64,000 bases of DNA from Glycomyces lechevalierae (GCF_027622945.1 NZ_JAPZVQ010000001.1:1-64000), one strand, 5' to 3'. Positions 17,026 to 25,836 are shown, counted from the first letter of the stretch. Numbers and translations: made by a program. Notes: generated from the letters alone by a model not told the origin.

Positions 17026-17913
17026 CTAGCGGGTGTCGGCCTTCAGCCGCGCGATCGAGTCGTCGTCGCAGGTCGCCCAGAACTCCCCCACCACGTCCTC
17101 GAGCCGCTCCATCGAGCCCGCGTCGAACAGGTGGTCCTGGTACTTCGTGATGTCGTAGTCGATGGTGCCCATCGTGACCAGGTCGAGCGGCATGATCTCC
17201 ATGCCCCGGAACTCGTCGATCTCCCCGTACGAGGAGAGGATGCCCGCGCCGTACGCCTTGAGGCCGTCCTTCTCGCTCATGACCCCGAACTCGAGGGTGA
17301 ACCAGAAGACGCGGGAGACGAACTCGAGCGCGTCCTCGGAGTGGACGCGGCGGGCCGCCTCGCCCGCGACCCGGTACAGCGCGGCGAACCGCGGCGAGGC
17401 GAGCGCGTTGGCGTGCCCGATGACCTCGTGGATGACGTCCGGTTCAGGCGTGTAGAGCGGGACCGAGTGGTGGCGGATGTACTGGGTCGCGTGGAACTTC
17501 CCGTCCGCGAGCACCCCGTAGAACTCGCGCAGGGGCACGAGCCCCGCGGCGGGCAGGTAGCTGAAGCCGGTGAGCGGCTCCAGGGACTCGGAGACCTCGT
17601 GGAGCTGCGGGATGTGGTCGGCGGGGAGTTTGAGGCGCTCGGCGCCCTCCAGGTACTCGTGTGCGGCCAGGGCTTGGTGTTTCACGGCGAGTTCGGCGCT
17701 GACCAGCCGCCATATCTCGTGCTCGGTGTCGGTGTAGGAGACCGCCGGCATAGGTTGGCCGGGTTCCCAGTCCAGGGCGAGGGCCGCGATGGCGTTGCGC
17801 CGCTCGCGGTACTCGGGGTCGGCGAAGCCGGGGTGGTTCTCACCCAGTTCCACGCTGACCGTGCCGTCGGCGCCGGTGTTGACCGGCGCGAAGTACTGTC
17901 CTTCTTCGAACAT
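17026..17913 (-). CDS. phhA: phenylalanine 4-monooxygenase
   Basis: A 295-residue biopterin-dependent aromatic amino acid hydroxylase, converting phenylalanine to tyrosine with O2. The non-haem iron ligands are visible: H162 and H167 in DVIHEVIGHA, and E208 in FWFTLEFG. The core FSYLPAAGLVPLREFYGVL and QYIRHHSVPLYTPEPD match the bacterial enzymes. Length is usual for bacterial forms without a regulatory domain. Tetrahydrobiopterin-recycling genes are not adjacent. It lies downstream of the HoxX-like gene on the same strand, with a 72-bp gap, so they may or may not be co-transcribed. Confidence 0.92.
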   Translation of the reverse strand: MFEEGQYFAPVNTGADGTVSVELGENHPGFADPEYRERRNAIAALALDWEPGQPMPAVSYTDTEHEIWRLVSAELAVKHQALAAHEYLEGAERLKLPADHIPQLHEVSESLEPLTGFSYLPAAGLVPLREFYGVLADGKFHATQYIRHHSVPLYTPEPDVIHEVIGHANALASPRFAALYRVAGEAARRVHSEDALEFVSRVFWFTLEFGVMSEKDGLKAYGAGILSSYGEIDEFRGMEIMPLDLVTMGTIDYDITKYQDHLFDAGSMERLEDVVGEFWATCDDDSIARLKADTR

Positions 17914-17985
17914 AAGAACAGTCCATCAGGTGGGACGGCACCTGTCAACGCGGTGGGCGGATCGGCAAGCCCTGTCCTCGCTCTT

Positions 17986-19641
17986 CTAGCGGAACCGCAG
18001 CTTCTCGGGGGTCTCGGTCGGCGCGGCCTTGCCCAGGAACGCGCGGCGCTTGGCGTCGAAGCCGTGGCGGTCGTCGAACATGTCGCGGGCCATCTCGGCC
18101 AGCTCGATCGTCTGGTAGTACGACAGCGGCTTCGACTCGGCGCGGCGGCGGGCCTTCGCGGCGAACATGCGCCCGCGCGTGACCGGCTCGTTGTAGCCGA
18201 TCGCGACGGCCCGCAGCCAGTTCTGGAACTCGTCCCAGTCGCGGGGCCCGACGGCGCCGATGAGGCCGATCTGCTTGGCCTCGGCCGCGGAGATCGGCAG
18301 CTTCTCCCCCAGGAGCCGGTCGGCGGTCGGCTCGCCGACGCGGTTGGCGACCGACCAGGTGTGCAGCTCGGAGCCGAAGATGCCCATGTCGTAGTACGGG
18401 TTGAGGACGATGCCGTCGCGGGCGACGGTGACGTCGGCGCAGAGCGCGGCCATGACCCCGCCGGCGCCGGCGTTCGCGGAGAACGCGGCGACGGTGAGCT
18501 GGTCGGCCTGGGCGATGGCGAGGCACAGCTCGTCGATCGCGTTGATGTTGTCCCAGGCCTCGGCGGCCGGGTCGGCGGCGGCGTCGATGACGCCGAGGTG
18601 GATGCCGTTGGAGAAGGCGTGCTCGGTGCCGGTGATGACGAGGATGCGGGTGTCCTCGGTGAGGGCCTTCTCGACCGCTCCAGTGAGGCGGCGGCACTGC
18701 TCGGTGTGCATGGCGCCGTTGTAGGAGCGGATCGCGAGGTACCCGACGTCTCCTTCGCGGCGGTACACGGACTCGGCGACGGCCTCGGGCGCGGGTTTGA
18801 AGGGCGCGCTGGTGGCGTCGATGACCATGGCCGCGGGGAGCTTCGGGCCGCGCTTCTTCTGCAGGAGGGCGGCGTAGCCGACCCAGAGGGTGCCGCGGCC
18901 GGTGGCGAAGGCGACGGCCTCGCAGTCGCGGCCGACGATGGTGCCCGGCTCGGCGCCGGTCTCCTCCGCGGTGGCGGCGGCGTCGAAGAGGCAGTAGGTG
19001 CGGCCGTCGAGCACGGCGGGCGCGCCCGGGGCGCCGTCGGCGGCGGCGATGCGGCGGGCCAGCTCGGTCGCCGAGGCGCGCCAGTCGAGTTCGAAGGCGC
19101 TGCGGCGCAGGAGCGGCAGTTCACCCGTACCGGGGACGGGCTGCGGGAGCTCCTCGGCGGGGACGGGGCGCTCCCCGTTCTGCACCTTGCGGACCACGGT
19201 GGCGACGCACTCCATGGCGGCATCCGCGACCCGGCTGTTGTACAGCGCCGACTTGGTGATCCCTTCAGGGACGTCGAATGTGGAGCAGGCCCAGACCGGT
19301 CCGGCGTCCATCTCCTCGACCGCCGAGAGCGCGGTGACGCCCCAGCGGGGGCCCTGGCCGAGCAGGGTGTGGTCGAGCGAGGACGGCCCGCGGTCGCCGA
19401 CCGGTCCGGGGTGGACGATCACGGTGGTCCAGCGGCGCCAGACCTCTTCGGGCACACGGTGCTTGAGGAACGGGCACAGGATCAGGTCCGGGTCGATCCG
19501 CTCGACTGCGCGGGTGAGCGACTCGGGGGCGTCGTGGGCCGGGGCGAGTTCCACGCCGACCTCGTGCCCCTGCTCGCGCAGGGTGCACCAGACGCGCTGG
19601 GTGAGCCCGTTGAATGCGGACGCCAGCAGCAGGATCTTCAA
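17986..19641 (-). CDS. hoxX: HoxX-like formyltransferase/enoyl-CoA hydratase fusion
   Basis: A 551-residue protein with two parts. Residues ~1-250 resemble methionyl-tRNA formyltransferase-type formyl-THF enzymes (TVIVHPGPVGDRGPSSLDH). Residues ~270-530 resemble the crotonase fold (FSNGIHLGVIDA, NAGAGGVMAALCADVTVARD). This is the domain order of HoxX, which makes the CO ligand of [NiFe]-hydrogenase from formyl-THF via formyl-CoA in air. No hydrogenase or hyp gene is in this window, so it is either an orphan HoxX serving a hydrogenase elsewhere or a relative with a different role. It is on the same strand as phhA (downstream) and mshC (upstream). Confidence 0.85.
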   Translation of the reverse strand: MKILLLASAFNGLTQRVWCTLREQGHEVGVELAPAHDAPESLTRAVERIDPDLILCPFLKHRVPEEVWRRWTTVIVHPGPVGDRGPSSLDHTLLGQGPRWGVTALSAVEEMDAGPVWACSTFDVPEGITKSALYNSRVADAAMECVATVVRKVQNGERPVPAEELPQPVPGTGELPLLRRSAFELDWRASATELARRIAAADGAPGAPAVLDGRTYCLFDAAATAEETGAEPGTIVGRDCEAVAFATGRGTLWVGYAALLQKKRGPKLPAAMVIDATSAPFKPAPEAVAESVYRREGDVGYLAIRSYNGAMHTEQCRRLTGAVEKALTEDTRILVITGTEHAFSNGIHLGVIDAAADPAAEAWDNINAIDELCLAIAQADQLTVAAFSANAGAGGVMAALCADVTVARDGIVLNPYYDMGIFGSELHTWSVANRVGEPTADRLLGEKLPISAAEAKQIGLIGAVGPRDWDEFQNWLRAVAIGYNEPVTRGRMFAAKARRRAESKPLSYYQTIELAEMARDMFDDRHGFDAKRRAFLGKAAPTETPEKLRFR

Positions 19642-19712
19642 TTCGACTCCAGGAGGACGGGGAGTCGGCCACGCTCAACTGTGAGCGTACCGATACTCGG
19701 CATTTCGCACAA

Positions 19713-20954
19713 TCAGCGCGTGCAGTCTATTCCGAGCAGTCCTCGCAACGTGTCGCGGGCAAGGTCCGGCGCCGAAGGGTCTTCGCCCCCGTTCGTGAGG
19801 GTTTCATTCGCCCAGGCATCGACCGCGGCGAGCGCCCCGGCGGTGTCCAGGTCGTCGGCCAGGCGCTCGCGCACGGCCTTGAGCATCGCGCCGGCCGGGA
19901 CGGCCAGTTCGCGCGCGACGGCCTCGCGCCACCGCCCCAGGCGAAGTTCGGCTTCGGCGAGTTTCGCGGCGCCCCACTGCCGGTCGGACCGGTAGTGGTC
20001 GGCGAGGAGCGCGAGGCGGACTGCGGCGGGGTCGACGCCCTCGGCGCGGAGCTTGGAGACGAACACGAGGTTGCCGAGGGACTTCGACATCTTCTCGCCG
20101 TCGAGGCCGATCATGCCCGTGTGGACGTACGTGCGCGCGAACGGACTCGCGCCCGTGAGGGACTCGGCGTGCGCCGCCGAGAACTCGTGGTGGGGGTAGA
20201 TGAGGTCGTTGCCGCCGCCCTGCACGTCGATGGCCTCGCCGAGGTGGTCGAGGGCGATGCAGGCGCATTCGATGTGCCAGCCGGGGCGGCCGGGGCCCAC
20301 GGGCGAGTCCCAGGACGGTTCGCCGTCGCGGGGGGCGTTCCACAGGATCGCGTCGAGCGGGTCGCGCTTGCCGCCCCGCTCGGGGTCGCCGCCGCGCTCG
20401 CGGGCGTAGCGGAGCATCGTCTCGCGGTCGTAGTTCGACTCGCCGCCGAACGCCGGGTGGGCTTCGACGGCGTAGTAGACGTCACCCGACTCGTGGCGGT
20501 AGGCGGCTCCGGACTCGAGGAGGCGGGCGACCGCGCGGCCGACGGAGGGGATGGACTCGACGGCGCCGATGAAGTGGCGGGGCGGGAGGACCTGGAGGGC
20601 CTCCATGTCCTCGCGGTAGAGCGCGGTCTCGCGCAGTCCGAGGACCTGCCAGTCGGTGCCGTCGCGCTCGGCGCGCTCGAAGAGGGGCTCGTCGACGTCC
20701 GTGACGTTCTGCGCGTAGTGGACGTCGATGCCCTGGTCGAGCCAGTAGCGGTGCACGAGGTCGAAGGCGAGCATCGTCGCGGCGTGGCCGAGGTGGGTGG
20801 CGTCGTAGGGGGTGATGCCGCAGACGTACATCGTGGCGCGCTCGGCGCCCGGTTTGACCGTCTCGCGCAGTCCCGCCGAGGCAGTGTCGTGCAGGCGCAG
20901 GGCGGGGCCTTGGCCGGGGAGGGCGGGCAGATGCGGCGCGGTCCAGGAATCCAT
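19713..20954 (-). CDS. mshC: mycothiol biosynthesis cysteine ligase
   Basis: A 413-residue class I aminoacyl-tRNA synthetase-like protein, MshC, which ligates cysteine to GlcN-inositol in mycothiol synthesis. It begins [20 protein letters not shown], the MshC-specific N-terminus, then [16 protein letters not shown] with the zinc cysteine and the HIGH-like motif, [10 protein letters not shown] with further zinc ligands, and KMSKS. Length is as in other MshC and shorter than cysteinyl-tRNA synthetase, since the anticodon domain is missing. Mycothiol is specific to Actinomycetota, which supports the host assignment. Confidence 0.95.
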   Translation of the reverse strand: MDSWTAPHLPALPGQGPALRLHDTASAGLRETVKPGAERATMYVCGITPYDATHLGHAATMLAFDLVHRYWLDQGIDVHYAQNVTDVDEPLFERAERDGTDWQVLGLRETALYREDMEALQVLPPRHFIGAVESIPSVGRAVARLLESGAAYRHESGDVYYAVEAHPAFGGESNYDRETMLRYARERGGDPERGGKRDPLDAILWNAPRDGEPSWDSPVGPGRPGWHIECACIALDHLGEAIDVQGGGNDLIYPHHEFSAAHAESLTGASPFARTYVHTGMIGLDGEKMSKSLGNLVFVSKLRAEGVDPAAVRLALLADHYRSDRQWGAAKLAEAELRLGRWREAVARELAVPAGAMLKAVRERLADDLDTAGALAAVDAWANETLTNGGEDPSAPDLARDTLRGLLGIDCTR

Positions 20955-21084
20955 GCCCGCGATCATATTTCGAATACCGGCCGACCGGCCAGTGGCGCGA
21001 CATCACGGACGATACGGCCGCATCGTCCTTCCAAGCGCACCTGAGGCTTTCATGCGAAGATCACTCGATGTAACTTGTGTGCTC

Positions 21085-22059
21085 ATGGAACGCCGACCAC
21101 TTGGACGCAGCGGCATCGAAGTCTCCTCGCTCGGCCTGGGGACGATGACGTGGACCACCGACGAGGCCGGCCTCGAGGACGCCGCGGCGCAGTTGCAGAC
21201 GTTCGTGGAGGCCGGCGGCACGCTCGTGGACACCGCCGACGTGTTCGGGCAGGGCGCGGCGGAGGCGGTGATCGGGCAGCTCATCGGCAAGGTCGTGGCC
21301 CGCTCGGAGCTGCACATCGCGACGAAGGCCGGGGTGCGCACGGACGGGGCGCCGCGCAAGCGCGACACGTCGCGCGGGTGGCTGATGCGGTCGCTGGAGG
21401 GCTCGCTGCGGCGGCTCGGGACCGATTACATCGACCTGTGGATCCTGCACGTGTACGACCCGGACACGCCGCTCGAGGAGACCATGTCGGTCCTGGACGC
21501 GGCGGTGTCGAGCGGGAAGGTCCGCTACGTCGGGCTCTCGAACCACACCGGTTGGCAGACCGCGCGCGCGTTCGCATGGCAGTCGGCGTGGCCGGGGCGG
21601 ACGCCGATCGTGGCCAGCCAGGTCGAGTACTCGCTGCTGCAGCGCGGCGTGGAGCGCGAAGTGCTGCCTGCGTGCCTGGCTCTGGAGATGGGCGTGCTCG
21701 CATGGTCGCCCCTCGGCCGCGGGGTGCTGACGGGCAAGTACCGGTTCGGGCGGCCCGCCGACTCGCGGGCGGTCTCGGCGCAGTGGGCGCGGTTCGCCGG
21801 CGTGTACCTGGACGAGCGCTCGGCCGGGATCGTCGAGGCGTGCGCGACGGCCGCCGAGGGGCTCGGGGTGAGCCCGTTGGAGGTGGCGCTGGCGTGGGTG
21901 CGCGACCAGCCGGGCGTCGCCTCGGCGATCGTGGGCGCACGGAACGCCACCCAGTTGCGGGCCTCGCTCGCGACCGAGCAGTTGTTCCTGCCCCCGGAGA
22001 TCCGCCTGGCGCTCGACGACGTGTCCGCGCCGACCGTGGGGTACCCGGAGAGTTACTGA
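21085..22059 (+). CDS. aldo/keto reductase with altered catalytic tyrosine
   Basis: A 324-residue (beta/alpha)8 aldo/keto reductase. The tetrad Asp (D49), Lys (K81 in HIATKAGV) and His (H122 in LWILHVYDP) are present, but the position of the general-acid Tyr is Phe: DTADVFGQG instead of the usual DTADVYG. The codon is TTC. In other members Tyr-to-Phe changes greatly reduce carbonyl reduction, so this protein may be catalytically weak or act otherwise. The C-terminal NADP site (SAIVGARNATQL) is intact. A GTG two codons upstream is an alternative start. It is divergent from mshC; neither gene has a clear regulator. Confidence 0.88.
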   Translation: MERRPLGRSGIEVSSLGLGTMTWTTDEAGLEDAAAQLQTFVEAGGTLVDTADVFGQGAAEAVIGQLIGKVVARSELHIATKAGVRTDGAPRKRDTSRGWLMRSLEGSLRRLGTDYIDLWILHVYDPDTPLEETMSVLDAAVSSGKVRYVGLSNHTGWQTARAFAWQSAWPGRTPIVASQVEYSLLQRGVEREVLPACLALEMGVLAWSPLGRGVLTGKYRFGRPADSRAVSAQWARFAGVYLDERSAGIVEACATAAEGLGVSPLEVALAWVRDQPGVASAIVGARNATQLRASLATEQLFLPPEIRLALDDVSAPTVGYPESY

Positions 22060-22060
22060 A

Positions 22061-22082
22061 GGGCGGGCCTCGCGGCCCGCCC
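22061..22082. terminator. terminator hairpin
   Basis: GGGCGGGCC (22061-22069) pairs perfectly with GGCCCGCCC (22074-22082) around a TCGC loop, between the convergent aldo/keto reductase and VOC genes. Confidence 0.75.
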
Positions 22083-22092
22083 CGTGTCCTCG

Positions 22093-22575
22093 CTATTGCT
22101 GTTCGCCCATGGAGGCGAGCCATTCGTCGATGCGGCGCTCGGCCTCCTTGCGGGGGACGTCCTCGACGCGGGTCATGATCGACCAGCGGCGGCCGAACGG
22201 GTCCGCGATGGAGGCGTACCGGTCGCCAGTTAGGAAGAGGCTCGGCTCCTCACGGACCCGGGCGCCGGCCTCGACGGCCTTGGCGACCACCGCGTCGCAG
22301 TCCTTCACGTAGAGGACGAGGCTCTCGGTGATCAGCTCCGGGTCGGGCGAGGCCATGCCCCACGCGGGGTTGGCGTCGCCGAGCTGCAGGATCGAGTCGC
22401 CGATCTGGAGCTCGCAGTGCGCGACCGTGCCGTCGGGCATGTCGTTGCGGGTCAGGACCTCAGCCCCGAAGACCGCTTTGTAGAACTCGACGGCTTTGGC
22501 GCCGTCGTTGACGACGATGAACGGCGTGATCGAGTGGTAGCCGTCCGGGATCGGGTTCACCTTGTTCTCACTCAT
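22093..22575 (-). CDS. VOC-superfamily protein (PhnB/glyoxalase-like)
   Basis: A 160-residue vicinal oxygen chelate protein of the PhnB-like type: SITPFIVVNDGAKAVEFYKA is the classic opening strand and helix, followed by VAHCELQIGDSILQL and DPFGRRWSIMTRVEDV. Members bind metal or small molecules, and many are antibiotic- or substrate-binding proteins of unknown function. The ATG at 22575 lies at the expected N-terminus. It is divergent from an AraC-type regulator (22648), which is a plausible controller. Confidence 0.85.
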   Translation of the reverse strand: MSENKVNPIPDGYHSITPFIVVNDGAKAVEFYKAVFGAEVLTRNDMPDGTVAHCELQIGDSILQLGDANPAWGMASPDPELITESLVLYVKDCDAVVAKAVEAGARVREEPSLFLTGDRYASIADPFGRRWSIMTRVEDVPRKEAERRIDEWLASMGEQQ

Positions 22576-22647
22576 GAGGCCAGTCTCGCCCGGCCGGGGC
22601 GGGCGCGCTTGTAAAAAAGCGTCAGACCCCGGAGGTAGTTTCGGGGC

Positions 22648-23484
22648 GTGAACGGAGCCACCGCGAGCGACAAGGGCCTGCTGCGACCGCAGGAGGCCGT
22701 GAACTTCATCGACCTGCGGCGATACCGCGAGACCGGGCTGCTCGGGCAGTACGTGGAGCGGTACTGGTCGGTGCATTGGGACCTGCCCGAGGGCGCCTCG
22801 TACGAATCGGTGGTGATCCCCCATCCGTGCGTGAACCTGAGCTTCATGCCGGTGATCGGCGCGGAGCTGCACGGGCCGGGGGTCGCGGTCTCGCGGCATC
22901 CGCTGACCGGTCGCGGACGCGTGTTCGGGGTGAAGTTCCGGCCCGGCGGGTTCACCGCTTTCAGTGGCGTGGAGGCGGCGGCGCTGGCGGACTGGTCGGC
23001 GGGCGCGGCGACGGTCTTCGGCCGCGAGATCGACGAGCTGAACTCGATCGCGATGAGCGGCAATGACATCGATGCGATCGAGATCGTCTCGCGGTTCTTG
23101 GCGGACCGTGTGCCCGAGAAGCCTGATCCGCGCTACGGGCGGGTGCTCGCGGTGGTGCGGGCGATGCTGGAGAACCGGTCGATCACGAGGGTGGACCAGG
23201 TCGCGGCCCGCTTCGCCATGTCCCCCAAGACCTTGCAGCGCCTCTTCCAGGACTACGTGGGCCTCGGCCCGAAGACCCTGATCCAGCGGTACCGCCTCCA
23301 CGACGCCGCCGACCGCCTCGCCGAGGACCCGCAGACCGACCTGGCCCGCCTCGCGGCCGAACTCGGCTGGTCCGACCACGCCCACTTCACCCACGACTTC
23401 AAGGACCTCATCGGCTTCCCGCCATCGGAGTACGCTGCCCAATGTGCCTCGGCCGCCCGGGAACTCGTCATCGCCCACCGGTGA
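22648..23484 (+). CDS. AraC-family transcriptional regulator
   Basis: A 278-residue regulator. Residues ~20-130 form an AraC-associated N-terminal domain with the segment YVERYWSVHWDLPEG and GVKFRPGGFTAFSG; residues ~165-265 are the two helix-turn-helix AraC domain (ITRVDQVAARFAMSPKTLQR, GLGPKTLIQRYRLHDA, ELGWSDHAHFTHDFK). GTG start with GGAGGTAG about 12 nt upstream. Divergent from the VOC gene with 72 bp between starts, so autoregulation and control of the VOC gene are likely. Confidence 0.88.
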   Translation: MNGATASDKGLLRPQEAVNFIDLRRYRETGLLGQYVERYWSVHWDLPEGASYESVVIPHPCVNLSFMPVIGAELHGPGVAVSRHPLTGRGRVFGVKFRPGGFTAFSGVEAAALADWSAGAATVFGREIDELNSIAMSGNDIDAIEIVSRFLADRVPEKPDPRYGRVLAVVRAMLENRSITRVDQVAARFAMSPKTLQRLFQDYVGLGPKTLIQRYRLHDAADRLAEDPQTDLARLAAELGWSDHAHFTHDFKDLIGFPPSEYAAQCASAARELVIAHR

Positions 23485-23519
23485 CCGCCTGTCCTGCTCC
23501 TTTTGCGAAAGCTGCCACG

Positions 23520-24395
23520 ATGCCCTTCACCTCAGCGATTCTGGCCGTGCATGCGAATGCCTGGCTCTCCGGCAATCTTGAGGCCGTCGGCCCTGATTTC
23601 CACGAACGCCACCCTGCGTTCGAGTTCTACCGCGCGATCGAGTTCGGGGAGGGTCTGACGTTCTTCGACTGGCTCGAAGGCGAGCGGGAGCGAGGGGTCG
23701 AGCGTGTTTGGCTGCATCGGCCGGCGGGACGGGACGTGCTGGACCGGCTTCCGGCGGAGGTGGCGGAGGCGTTCGCCGCGAACGTGCGGGTCGGGCTGTT
23801 GACCACTGGGGCGGCGATGGCTGCGGAAGTCTGGGTTTCGCAGATGGAGCTGATCGGCGGTCTGCCATCGGTGACGGCCGGGAACGGGTTCCAGGGGCCG
23901 GCTGGGTCCTCGTTCACGGATCCTCGACGGTGGCAGCTGGTGTTCAGTTCATTTGCTGCGTCTGAGGAAGTGCCCTCGGTCGTGACAGTGGCTGACGCAG
24001 CTGAGTTGCTTTCGGCTGCGTTGCAACGGATTGAGGCGTTCGCTGCGACGATCGCGGATCTTGACGGTTGGCGGCGGCGGTTCGCTGATGCGGGTGCTTG
24101 CCTTCATTCGGGCGATGAGGAGCTCGACTTGCAGCGCGGGTTGTTTCCGGCCGGTGCGTTGAGCCTTGAGGCGCTTCGCTTGTTCGCGGCCTGCGAGCAT
24201 GCCTCGGTCTTCGGGGGCATGGGCTCGTGGAACGACCTTTGGATCGAGGATAAGGGGCTGCAGGCGGAGTATGAGGTGGTCTCTGCGGCGCTGGCGGAGG
24301 CGATCAATGAGTCTTACTTCGCCATTGTGAATGGGGACTTGGGGATTCGCTTAGCATTGTTCCCTTGCCGTTTTCGAGGCCGGGTGGGTTGGTGA
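23520..24395 (+). CDS. hypothetical protein, ~291 aa
   Basis: A 291-residue frame with balanced amino acid composition and no transmembrane segments. I do not recognise a family. It contains helical-looking stretches (VADAAELLSAALQRIEAFAATIADL, LEALRLFAACEHASVFGGMGSWNDLW). Its codon use is less G/C-rich at third positions than the surrounding genes, hinting at different ancestry, and it directly abuts the non-coding cassette A. The start (ATG 23520) is uncertain because no strong ribosome binding site precedes it. Confidence 0.6.
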   Translation: MPFTSAILAVHANAWLSGNLEAVGPDFHERHPAFEFYRAIEFGEGLTFFDWLEGERERGVERVWLHRPAGRDVLDRLPAEVAEAFAANVRVGLLTTGAAMAAEVWVSQMELIGGLPSVTAGNGFQGPAGSSFTDPRRWQLVFSSFAASEEVPSVVTVADAAELLSAALQRIEAFAATIADLDGWRRRFADAGACLHSGDEELDLQRGLFPAGALSLEALRLFAACEHASVFGGMGSWNDLWIEDKGLQAEYEVVSAALAEAINESYFAIVNGDLGIRLALFPCRFRGRVGW

Positions 24396-24413
24396 GTTGC
24401 GGTTAGCCCTGGC

Positions 24414-24961
24414 AGCGACGGAGGGATGGGATCGGGGTCCTATTTCGAGTGGCGGGCGTGGTGGTGGTCGGGGTTCGTGCGGGCGGCGACACTCCCGACC
24501 GCGGGGGCCGGGGGCGTGCTTTTGCCTTGGGGCGCAGTGGGGTTGGGGCAAACGTGAGGGTCCTATACCCCTGTGGGTGATGACAACCGGGCACTGCACG
24601 AGGGATGATTGATGTACGCACAGGGATACGGAAAACGTACAGGTGGCAAGTAGGTGCAAGCAGACTACGCCAAGCCTCTGGCCGAAACCCAAACCGGATG
24701 ATTTTCCCGAGCCTCGTCAGCTCAGTCTCTTCGTGCTATCGGGTTCCACAGCGGACCACGGCCTCTGCGAAAGGGGGCGTGCTGGGTGGGAGATCGTTGG
24801 TCGGGATCACCTTGGCCGCGGCAGTGCTCTGAACGAGGCACATTCGAGTAAGACCCGCTGTTGTGAGCGGCAATGCCAGATTGGGCATTAGAGGACCCGA
24901 CTCGGCAACGTCACAGGCACGGCGAAACCAAGCCCTTCCCGACACGCACCTTGATGGTGCG
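24414..24961 (+). ncRNA. candidate structured non-coding element, copy A, conserved block
   Basis: This block is highly similar to 52304-52834. The copies share hairpins whose stems are kept while loops differ: GGGT/ACCC (24558-24570; loop CCTAT here, CTTGT in B), TGTACG/CGTACA (24613-24641), AATGCC/GGCATT (24872-24889, loop AGATTG vs AGATCG), and CGCACC/GGTGCG (24945-24961) with a wholly different loop. Indels of 1 and 2 nt between copies break any shared reading frame. Strand is inferred from the G-rich strand and the plus-strand gene upstream. I do not recognise a known RNA family. See finding 1. Confidence 0.55.
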
Positions 24962-25362
24962 CAATGGAAGGACACTCCCGGGCAGCGCACCACTGTGCCT
25001 CCGGGAAGCACGACCCCGCACCAGCAGACATGGCGCGCAGGGAAACCATCACCACGGCCCGGTAACTGGGGTGCCTTCCGGAAGAGAAGCCTTCCGAGAG
25101 AGGACACACAGGAAGGCGGCCAAGAGAGCAGGACAGGAGGTTGGACTCCCGAGAGGGAGGAAGGATCGGCCACCAGCGCCGGGACTGCGAAGGTCCCCTG
25201 GGGTGTGCGGGAACCGAGAGGCGACCCGTCCACACCGGTCATGCTGGCCACGCTGGCCGTGTAAGCGAGGGCGGGATCGTGGCGACACGACCGCCAGCAT
25301 GAGCCTGCATCAGGGGCGGGCCGATCGACGGAGAACGAGCGAGCGATTGGAGGTGAATACGT
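24962..25362 (+). other. variable part of cassette A
   Basis: No similarity to copy B, yet it carries hairpins: CGGAAG/CTTCCG with a 6-nt loop near 25077-25094 and CTCCC-GAGA-GGGAG (25146-25159), a GNRA-tetraloop hairpin. No credible gene; the minus-strand open frame across it has no ribosome binding site and unusual composition. It ends just before a good ribosome binding site (GGAGGTGA, 25349-25356). Confidence 0.4.
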
Positions 25363-25836
25363 ATGCAGCATGAGAGCTCGGCTCAACCATGGGCGCGCAA
25401 ACAAGCACTGATCGAACAGAGTCGGTACGCGAAGGCCACTGCGGTGACCGCAGCAGCGAGCACCGCAGCTCGACTCGCGGCGGCGAACATCGAAGCCGCT
25501 TCGATCCGCCACGGCGCCCACCGGATCGAAACACACGATCGCATCGAGCGAATCGGGCGCTATCCGGCGCCACAGTGCGCCTGCTCGGTGCCGGACGAAT
25601 CACGGTCGCCGATATCCTCTCGGACTCGACTCGACAACCCCGCCTGCGCCGTTCCCGACCGCCGGGCGGAAGCCGAAGCGCGGGCCCGGCCTCTCGGCCT
25701 CTACCTCCTCGGCCCGCGCGACGGCAACGGGCCAAAGCCCTGCGCTCACCGGTCCGTCGCTGACTGCTCGAACCGCGACCGGCTCTCACCTGGCTCCGGC
25801 ATCACAACCGGAGGCCACCCCCACCTCTGTCGCTGA
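25363..25836 (+). CDS. possible small protein of cassette A (maybe frameshifted)
   Basis: An ATG preceded by GGAGGTGA with 6-nt spacing opens a 157-codon frame. The first ~65 residues (ARKQALIEQSRYAKATAVTA ... AARLAAANIEAASI) form a plausible Ala-rich helix. After about residue 65 the composition becomes random-looking and a different frame gives a more protein-like stretch (LLGAGRITVADILSD). A frameshift near 25570 is therefore possible. No family recognised; the frame may not be a gene. Confidence 0.35.
   Translation: MQHESSAQPWARKQALIEQSRYAKATAVTAAASTAARLAAANIEAASIRHGAHRIETHDRIERIGRYPAPQCACSVPDESRSPISSRTRLDNPACAVPDRRAEAEARARPLGLYLLGPRDGNGPKPCAHRSVADCSNRDRLSPGSGITTGGHPHLCR

Noticed and set aside
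24605..24832. Short plus-strand frame MIDVRTGIRKTYR in cassette A, also present in copy B
   Set aside because: A 2-nt indel after about residue 30 and further shifts break the frame between copies, so it is not a conserved protein; the similarity is at DNA/RNA level.
24643..24891. Plus-strand frame ending in the conserved CQIGH in both cassettes
   Set aside because: Its frame is restored between copies only by the sum of a 2-nt and a 1-nt indel, with the part between unrelated at protein level. Hairpin AATGCC/GGCATT explains the conserved end better.
24414..25362. Group II intron or retron explanation of cassette A
   Set aside because: I found no domain V-like GAAA hairpin in the right context, no reverse transcriptase gene in the window and no 5' GUGYG start; the assignment would not be supported.
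24736..25536. A 266-codon minus-strand frame across cassette A
   Set aside because: No ribosome binding site, odd composition (many Cys, Ser, Pro, Arg), and its frame is not kept in copy B; it is an artefact of GC-rich antisense DNA.
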